Origin: CAZFLM01 sp964519955
GTDB lineage: Bacteria > Armatimonadota > Chthonomonadetes > Chthonomonadales > CAJBBX01
DNA: 64,000 nucleotides
Direction of reading: 5' to 3'
Assembly (NCBI GenBank): GCA_964519955.1
Contig: CAZFLM010000024.1
Coordinates: forward strand, 1-64,000
Part shown: piece after piece, positions 59,235-64,000 of the stretch
Position numbering within the stretch: position 1 is the first letter of the stretch
Layout of the letters: every line of letters begins with the position of its first letter
Notes under the pieces: generated by a model
Seen by the model: only the letters and a program-made list of their open reading frames with translations
Told to the model about the DNA's origin: nothing
The model's database searches: none
Program-made: the position numbers and the translations under genes

Positions 59235-60151
59235 GGCTTCACTCCGCCGAACAGACCCATGCGGCGCAGGGCGCGCTTCAGCGCCACCCCCGCGTAGACG
59301 AACTCGTTCTTGGCGAGGCCGATCCCCACGACGAGCCGGATCCCGATCGCGTTGCCGAGGCCCCCGCGCTTCGTGTGGTAGAGCAACTGGCTCTTGAAGA
59401 GCTGGGCGGTCATCGCCTTGTTGACCTTGCGCACGCTCCCCATCCAGTGGTGGGTCACCTGGGCCTCGGGGATGTAGTACACCTTCCAGCCCGCGGTCTT
59501 GATGCGCAGGCACCACTCGACCTCTTCGTAGAACATGAAGAAACGGTCGTCGAGCGGGCCGACCTTCGCCATCACGTCGCTGCGGACCATCAGGCAGGCG
59601 CCGGAGACCTGGTCCACCTCGCAGCGCTGCGTGAAGTCGTCGCGCCCCCAGCGCAGCTTGAGGTCGTGCCACCGCGGCGCCAAGCGCCAGAGGCCGGCAT
59701 GGCCGACGAACTCGGAGAACAGGGTGGGGAACCGCGCGCCGCTCTTCTGCAGGGATCCGTCCGTGTTCAGCAGCATGGGGCCGCAGGCGCCGGCGTCCGA
59801 ATGCGCGTCCAGGAACTCGACCATCGTGCGGAGCGAGCCGGGCTTCGCCTCGGTGTCCGGGTTCAGCAGCAGCACGTGGCGGGCACTGGCGCGCAGGAGC
59901 GCCTGGTTGTTCGCGGCGGCGAATCCCGCGTTCCCGGGGTTGACGGTGAGGTCGACCTCGGGGTACTCCTTCGCGACCATCTCCGCGCTGCCGTCCGTCG
60001 AGTTGTTGTCGACGACGTAGACCTGCGCGGTGAGGGGCTGGATGGCGGCGGGGATGCAGCGCAGGCAGTCGCGCAGCATGTCGCAGGTGTTGTAGCTCAC
60101 GATGACGATGGCAACGTCGGCTGCATCCGGCAATGTAAGCGCTCCCGACAT
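59231..60151 (-). CDS. GT2 rhamnosyl-type glycosyltransferase
   Basis: A 306-residue GT-A enzyme. It reads DVAIVIVSYNTCDMLRDCLR, VYVVDNNSTDGSAEMVAKEY, VNPGNAGFAAANNQALL, LLLNPDTEAKPGSLRTMVEF (DXD-type), VSGACLMVRSDVMAKVGPLD and ERFFMFYEEVEWCLR-like RFFMFYEEVEWCLRIKTAGW. This is the pattern of the rhamnosyltransferase-like branch. It is the first gene of the operon and has no clear Shine-Dalgarno. Its promoter appears to share a palindromic -10 with rpmE. Confidence 0.93.
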   Translation of the reverse strand: MSGALTLPDAADVAIVIVSYNTCDMLRDCLRCIPAAIQPLTAQVYVVDNNSTDGSAEMVAKEYPEVDLTVNPGNAGFAAANNQALLRASARHVLLLNPDTEAKPGSLRTMVEFLDAHSDAGACGPMLLNTDGSLQKSGARFPTLFSEFVGHAGLWRLAPRWHDLKLRWGRDDFTQRCEVDQVSGACLMVRSDVMAKVGPLDDRFFMFYEEVEWCLRIKTAGWKVYYIPEAQVTHHWMGSVRKVNKAMTAQLFKSQLLYHTKRGGLGNAIGIRLVVGIGLAKNEFVYAGVALKRALRRMGLFGGVKP

Positions 60152-60175
60152 CGCGAGGGACGCGACGGTGGTTAT

Positions 60176-60188
60176 GGTATAATACCAG
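60176..60188. promoter_or_regulatory. Shared palindromic extended -10, GT2 operon and rpmE
   Basis: TGGTATAATACCA (starting at about 60175) gives TGGTATAAT on the plus strand and TGGTATTAT on the minus strand, both extended -10 elements. No good -35 was seen on either side. Confidence 0.45.
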
Positions 60189-60276
60189 ACCGTTTGCAGT
60201 GCCTCTCAGGTCGCAGGTTCGGTTGCGGCTCTGGGCCGGTGCTGCCGACAATATCGTAGGATGAGGTGATGGTCCG

Positions 60277-60480
60277 TTGAAAGAGGGCATCCACCCGAAG
60301 TATGTCGATGCGACCGTAACGTGCGCCTGCGGGAACACGTTCAAGACGCGCTCAACCAAGGACACGATCCGAGTGGAAATCTGCTCGGGGTGCCATCCGT
60401 TCTTCACGGGTAAGCAGAAGATCGTCGACACCGAAGGGCGCGTCGAGAAGTTCCTGCAGAAGTACAAGATGCAGGGCTAA
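60277..60480 (+). CDS. rpmE: Ribosomal protein L31 (zinc type)
   Basis: A 67-residue protein of the large ribosomal subunit. It reads KEGIHPKYVDATVTCACGNT, FKTRSTKDTIRVEICSGCHP and FFTGKQKIVDTEGRVEKF. Cysteines at 16, 18, 36 and 39 make it the C+ zinc-binding form. The start is TTG at 60277 with a poor Shine-Dalgarno (AGGTGATG). It opens the conserved cluster rpmE-DUF1385-prfA-prmC. Confidence 0.96.
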   Translation: MKEGIHPKYVDATVTCACGNTFKTRSTKDTIRVEICSGCHPFFTGKQKIVDTEGRVEKFLQKYKMQG

Positions 60481-60636
60481 CTCGGCCGGAGTACCGCGCA
60501 CGGTGCGGATGGGCCCTCGGGCTCGTCCGCGCCGGAGTTGGTGCTCAGGTCGATCCATCTCGGCCCGGCCAGAAGCGTCCGGTCGACCAGTCTGCACGCG
60601 CCACGCACGCCAGGTGGCGGGAGAACCGTGTTCAGC

Positions 60637-61650
60637 ATGAGCGACAAGGCATTCTATGGAGGGCAAGCAGTAATCGAGGGCGTGATGATGCGCAGCCCTC
60701 GATTCTTTTCGATTGCCTGCCGCAAACCGACCGGCGAGATCGTCGTCCGCGAGGAAGACGTCGAGCGCTCGTGGCTGGGGCGCCTGCAGTGGCTTAACAA
60801 GCCATTCCTCCGCGGCACGCTGGCGCTGCTGGACGCCATGGCGCTCGGCATGAAGGCGCTGTCGTTCTCGGCCAACGTTCAGGCCGAGGCGATCGACGCG
60901 GAGGCAGGTCAGTCCAAGGCGCAGGCCGCTGCCGATGCCTCCACGCCGGCCGTGGCGGAGCCGTCGCCCAAGGCGGCCGAAGCACCGTCGCCGGCTCGAT
61001 CGCGTATCAACGATATCGCCATCGGCTCGACCATGGTGTTCGCCATCTGCTTCGGCGTCGGGCTGTTCGTGGCGCTCCCGACGTTCCTGACGCAGCAGTC
61101 GCAGCGCGGCCTCGGCATCGTGAACCCCTACGCGCTGAATGTGGTCGACGGCGTGATCCGCATCGTGATCTTCCTCGGGTACATCGCGCTGATCGCCCGG
61201 ATGAACAACGTGCGGCGCGTGTTTGAGTACCACGGGGCCGAGCACAAGACGATCAACACGTTCGAGGCCGGCCTCCCGCTGACGATGGAGAACTGCGTCA
61301 AGGCGTCGCGGATCCACCCGCGCTGCGGCACCAGCTTCATCATCGTGGTGCTGCTGGCGAGCGTGATCGTCCATTGCGCCTTCAAGCGGCCCGAGCTTGC
61401 CGTGGTGCGCATCGCGCTGCACATCTCGCTGATCCCCGTCGTGGCGGGCCTGGCGTATGAGGTGATCCGCCTCGCCGGGCGCTTCCGCAACACCTGGGCT
61501 GCCAACATGCTGCTGGCTCCCGGCCTGTGGACGCAGCAGTTGACGACGCGCGAGCCGGACGACGAACAGGTCCAGGTCGCCCTGACCGCGCTGCAGACCG
61601 TCATTGACCGGGAGCAGGGCGTCGAGCCCGCGCAAGCGGCGGTGGCATAG
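60637..61650 (+). CDS. DUF1385 integral membrane protein
   Basis: A 337-residue protein of the DUF1385 family. It starts KAFYGGQAVIEGVMMRSPRF, has LNKPFLRGTLALLDAMALGM, an Ala/Pro-rich insert (about 88-125), several spans and the conserved EYHGAEHKTINTFEAGLPLT, then RIHPRCGTSFIIVVLLASVI. The family is widespread next to rpmE and prfA, but its activity is not established. The EYHGAEHK motif suggests a metal or nucleotide site. A GTG at 60628 is nearer GGGAG and may be the true start. Confidence 0.92.
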   Translation: MSDKAFYGGQAVIEGVMMRSPRFFSIACRKPTGEIVVREEDVERSWLGRLQWLNKPFLRGTLALLDAMALGMKALSFSANVQAEAIDAEAGQSKAQAAADASTPAVAEPSPKAAEAPSPARSRINDIAIGSTMVFAICFGVGLFVALPTFLTQQSQRGLGIVNPYALNVVDGVIRIVIFLGYIALIARMNNVRRVFEYHGAEHKTINTFEAGLPLTMENCVKASRIHPRCGTSFIIVVLLASVIVHCAFKRPELAVVRIALHISLIPVVAGLAYEVIRLAGRFRNTWAANMLLAPGLWTQQLTTREPDDEQVQVALTALQTVIDREQGVEPAQAAVA

Positions 61651-61659
61651 CCTGGCCCA

Positions 61660-61710
61660 TGCACGGCCCCCTGGAGGGCGGGTCTCCGTGCCCGCTCGCC
61701 GTCCGGGCGT
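61660..61710. repeat. Diverged hairpin repeat copy
   Basis: CCATGCACGGCCCCCTGGAG then GGCGGGTCTCCGTGCCCGCTC, between DUF1385 and prfA. It keeps the TCCGTGCCCG core. Confidence 0.55.
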
Positions 61711-61769
61711 TCCCTCGTTGGCCGCTTGTCGCGGCGCCTCGTGCGCCATTCTCCCAGGAGTGAGTTCCG

Positions 61770-62852
61770 TTGTCCCTCGATCTTGCACGCAAGAAACTAG
61801 ACGATCTGGAGGCGCGGTACGAGGAGTTGGGCCAGAAGATGGCCGACCCCGAAGTCACCGGCGACCACCAGCTCTATAACCAGACGAACAAGGCCTGGAG
61901 CGATCTGGAGCCCATCGTCACCGCCTACCGCGCTTACCAGGATGTGGAGCGCCAGATCGCCGAGTCCGAGTCCCTCCTTGGAGACGCGGAGATGCGGGAG
62001 CTGGCGGAGGCCGACCTCGGCGAGCTGCGTCCGAAGCTCGAGGAGCTGGAGAGCGCGATCCGCGTGCTGCTGCTGCCCAAGGACCCCAACGACGACAGGA
62101 ACGTGATGCTGGAGATCCGGTGCGCGGCGGGCGGCGAGGAATCGGCGCTCTTCGCCGGGGATCTATTCCGTATGTACTCGCGCTACGCCGAGCGCCGCGG
62201 CTGGAAGATGGAGATCATGAACGCCCAGGAGACCGGCATCGGCGGCTTCACGGACGTCGTGATGTCGATCCAGGCGAAGGGCGCTTACAGCCAGCTTAAG
62301 TTCGAGAGCGGCGTCCACCGCGTGCAGCGAGTCCCGGCCACCGAGTCGGGCGGGCGCATCCACACCTCCACCGCGACGGTTGCCGTGCTGCCCGAGGCCG
62401 AGGACGTCGAGGTCGAGATCAACCCGAACGACATCGAGATGGACGTCTACCACTCGTCGAGCGCGGGCGGGCAGAACGTCCAGAAGGTGGCGACGGCCAT
62501 CCGCATCCTGCACAAGCCGACGGGCATCGTGGTGACCTGCCAGGATGAGCGCAGCCAGCTCCAGAACAAGGAGAAGGCGACGCGCATGCTCCGGGCCCGC
62601 CTCTATGAGCGCGAGTTGGAGTTGCAGACGGCGGAGCGCACCCAGGCCCGCCGCTCGCAGGTAGGCTCCGGTGACCGCTCCGAGAAGATCCGCACGTACA
62701 ACTTCCCGGACGGGCGCGTCACCGATCACCGCATCGGCCTGCAGATCTTCAACATCCCGCAGGTGCTCGACGGAGGCATCCAGCCGTTCCTCGACGCGCT
62801 CGTGGCGGCCGACCAGGCCGAGCGGATGCGCGCGTCCAGCGACGAGGCTTAG
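61770..62852 (+). CDS. prfA: Peptide chain release factor 1
   Basis: A 360-residue class I release factor that reads UAA/UAG and triggers peptide release. It has the N-terminal coiled coil, MLEIRCAAGGEESALFAGDL, the codon-recognition PAT in RVPATESGGRIHTSTATVAV (RF1, not the SPF of RF2), and the catalytic GGQ in HSSSAGGQNVQKVATAIRIL near residue 235, followed by CQDERSQLQNKEKA and RTYNFPDGRVTDHRI. The words around GGQ are closest to cyanobacterial-type RF1s. The start is TTG at 61770 with AGGAGTGAG before it. Gln of GGQ is the target of PrmC, encoded next. Confidence 0.96.
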   Translation: MSLDLARKKLDDLEARYEELGQKMADPEVTGDHQLYNQTNKAWSDLEPIVTAYRAYQDVERQIAESESLLGDAEMRELAEADLGELRPKLEELESAIRVLLLPKDPNDDRNVMLEIRCAAGGEESALFAGDLFRMYSRYAERRGWKMEIMNAQETGIGGFTDVVMSIQAKGAYSQLKFESGVHRVQRVPATESGGRIHTSTATVAVLPEAEDVEVEINPNDIEMDVYHSSSAGGQNVQKVATAIRILHKPTGIVVTCQDERSQLQNKEKATRMLRARLYERELELQTAERTQARRSQVGSGDRSEKIRTYNFPDGRVTDHRIGLQIFNIPQVLDGGIQPFLDALVAADQAERMRASSDEA

Positions 62853-62876
62853 GGGCCGGCTCGCGATGGGCTGCTC

Positions 62877-62906
62877 AGGACGGGCACGGAGGCCCATCCC
62901 ACCTGG
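62877..62906. repeat. Hairpin repeat copy between prfA and prmC
   Basis: GGACGGGCACGGAGGCCCAT then CCCACC, in the orientation of the 17606 array. It occupies the whole prfA-prmC gap. Confidence 0.75.
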
Positions 62907-62915
62907 GGGCCGGCC

Positions 62916-63776
62916 GTGACGGCGCACGCGGACACCGCCAACGTTCTGCTGGGTTGGGCGCGGCGTGAGCTGCAGGCGGCGGGCATCGAGGACGGGCTGC
63001 TCGAGGCCAGGGTCCTTCTGGCGCACGCGCTGCGAACGACGCGCGAGGACCTGCTGCGGCTCGGGGATGTGCCGGTCGAGGCCGGGGCGGCGGATCGGTA
63101 CCGGGTGTCCGTGGCCAGGCGCGCCGCGCGGGAGCCTCTCGCATATCTCACCGGGCGCCGCGAGTTCTACGGCCGCGCGTTCGCGGTGGCGCCCGGGGTC
63201 CTGGTGCCGCGTCCCGAGACCGAGATGCTGGTGGAGCTGGCCGTCGAGCGGCTCCGGGCGGGGCAGAGCGGCGTGCTGGTGGACGTGGGCGCCGGCAGCG
63301 GGTGCATCGCGGTCAGCGCGGCGGCTGAAGGCTGGGAGCGCGTGCTGGCGGTCGATATCCAGGTGGGTGCGCTGGCGGCAGCCCGGGAGAACGCGCGGGA
63401 GCACGGCGTCGACGGACGCGTCGCGTTCGTGCGGGGCGATCTCCTCGGCTGCGTCGCGACCGCAAGCGCCGACCTGGTGCTCTCGAACCCTCCGTACATC
63501 CCGACCGCCGACATCGAGGCGCTGCAGCCCGAGGTGCGCGACCATGAGCCGCGCGTGGCGCTCGATGGCGGGCCGGACGGGCTGGCGTGCTACCGCAGGC
63601 TGCTGGCCGATGCGCGCCGGGTGCTTCGCCCAGGCGGAGTGCTCGCCGTCGAAGTTGGAGCAGGGCAGGCGCCCTCCGTTCGCGAACTGATGGATGTGCT
63701 GGGTTACGCGCTCACGGAGACGAGGCGCGACCTCGCCGGGATCGAACGGGTCGTGCTGGGCGTCTGGACTGGTTAG
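62916..63776 (+). CDS. prmC: Release factor glutamine methyltransferase
   Basis: A 286-residue SAM-dependent enzyme that methylates the Gln of GGQ in release factors. It has the N-terminal helical domain, REPLAYLTGRREFYGRAFAV, VLVPRPETEMLVELAVERLR, the SAM motif VLVDVGAGSGCIAVSAAAEG and the catalytic LVLSNPPYIPTADIEALQPE near residue 190, then EPRVALDGGPDGLACYRRLL. The start is GTG at 62916. It follows prfA with a repeat in the 63-base gap. Confidence 0.95.
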   Translation: MTAHADTANVLLGWARRELQAAGIEDGLLEARVLLAHALRTTREDLLRLGDVPVEAGAADRYRVSVARRAAREPLAYLTGRREFYGRAFAVAPGVLVPRPETEMLVELAVERLRAGQSGVLVDVGAGSGCIAVSAAAEGWERVLAVDIQVGALAAARENAREHGVDGRVAFVRGDLLGCVATASADLVLSNPPYIPTADIEALQPEVRDHEPRVALDGGPDGLACYRRLLADARRVLRPGGVLAVEVGAGQAPSVRELMDVLGYALTETRRDLAGIERVVLGVWTG

Positions 63777-63782
63777 GGCTGC

Positions 63783-63862
63783 CCTGGTAGGGCGGGCGTC
63801 CCTGCCCGCCGAGCAGAGCGCCGTGGTAGGGCGGGCGTCCCTGCCCGCCGAGCAGAGCCGTG
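63783..63862. repeat. Two tandem hairpin repeat copies
   Basis: GGTAGGGCGGGCGTCCCTGC then CCGCCGAGCAGAGC, twice with a 37-bp period, between prmC and the ABC gene. Confidence 0.85.
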
Positions 63863-63884
63863 CGGGACCCATAGAGGAGCGACG

Positions 63885-64000
63885 GTGCCGGAACCATCTC
63901 AGACTGAGGGCAGCGGGGCGGCCATGATCGAGTGCCGCGGGCTCCGCAAGGTCTACGGCGGGCTGACCGCGGTGGACGGCATCGATCTGCGCGTGAAGGG
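63885..64000 (+). CDS. ABC transporter ATP-binding protein, N-terminal fragment
   Basis: The first 38 residues of an ABC ATPase cut by the window end: MIECRGLRKVYGGLTAVDGI, DLRVKG, the usual lead-in to the Walker A loop, which itself lies beyond the window. The preferred start is GTG at 63885 with GAGGAG five bases before; ATG at 63924 is the alternative and would drop a 13-residue Ser/Glu-rich lead. Substrate and partners cannot be told. Confidence 0.8.
   Translation, partial: MPEPSQTEGSGAAMIECRGLRKVYGGLTAVDGIDLRVK

Noticed and set aside
1..64000. tRNA, rRNA or known riboswitch genes
   Set aside because: None was recognised by eye; a covariance-model search would be needed to exclude small ones.

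Overview
The window is a GC-rich piece of a bacterial chromosome with two runs of exactly 100 N (3716-3815 and 27961-28060), so it is a scaffolded draft, probably from a metagenome. The best guess at lineage is Armatimonadota, with Planctomycetota or a relative as the alternative. The reasons are three DUF1559-type proteins (two with the FTLIELLVVIAIIAILAA pseudopilin start, one with an exact H-X9-DG motif), a PEP-CTERM protein, a DUF6785-like transporter-sized membrane protein, many exported glycoside-hydrolase-like proteins, a NIPSNAP protein and a parallel beta-helix protein. Several promoters read by eye fit a sigma70 consensus (TTGACA, 17-18 bp, TATAAT). That is easy to see in this GC-rich background but has not been tested. 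No rRNA, tRNA or CRISPR array was recognised.

Layout. 1-3600: the end of enolase, a nucleotidyltransferase-Nudix fusion, pyruvate kinase and an FtsB/DivIC-like division protein. 3990-11301 (minus): an overlapping three-gene operon of a polytopic membrane protein, a thioester alpha-2-macroglobulin and a VanW protein. 11680-14494: a zinc-ribbon membrane protein, a URO-D-family protein and a tandem GNAT. 14753-26443: two loci that pair a DUF1559 pseudopilin with a tiny single-span membrane protein, two Tat-exported proteins, an Hsp70-like ATPase, a GT-C-like membrane protein, a GntR-LacI regulator and two paralogous membrane proteins with LLRPA repeats. 26446-32640: MiaB, the DUF6785-like protein, the PEP-CTERM protein and an exported STN-domain protein. 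32656-33322: a toxin-antitoxin pair whose PIN toxin is frameshifted. 33460-41550: a large exported glycosidase-like protein, NIPSNAP, a zinc-ribbon/TPR protein, dUTPase, a GAF-PAS histidine kinase and a TPR protein. 41739-52737: the beta-helix protein, an alpha/beta hydrolase with a YfhO protein, a GHL6/GH42-like protein and a DUF2235 hydrolase fused to a LecA-like lectin. 52637-60151 (minus): a DUF1559-like membrane protein, aroQ-pepP, and a glycosyltransferase cluster (GT2 and three GT4) carrying a Trm112-like zinc ribbon. 60277-64000 (plus): rpmE, DUF1385, prfA, prmC and the start of an ABC ATPase.

How it works together. Housekeeping blocks (lower glycolysis, translation termination and release-factor methylation, tRNA thiomethylation, dUTP removal, shikimate step 3) alternate with surface and secretion functions: pseudopilins, A2M, VanW, beta-helix, PEP-CTERM, glycosidases and polysaccharide glycosyltransferases. 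The intergenic DNA is rich in dispersed repeats. One family is a GC-rich hairpin (core GGGCGTCCCTGCCC), sometimes in tandem with 39-bp or 64-bp periods. A second is built from ACCACAGATGAACAC-like words in inverted pairs. A third is a 112-bp tandem unit. Both assembly gaps fall inside such repeats, one repeat forms the end of the YfhO gene, and repeats lie directly against the start signals of two other genes.

The most original observations are: (1) the conserved pairing of a tiny membrane protein with DUF1559 pseudopilins; (2) a paralogous family of membrane-tethered HTH-like proteins ending in LLRPA repeats; (3) the DUF2235-LecA fusion; (4) an enolase lacking the usual Arg-Ser of SHRSGETED; and (5) the repeat families.
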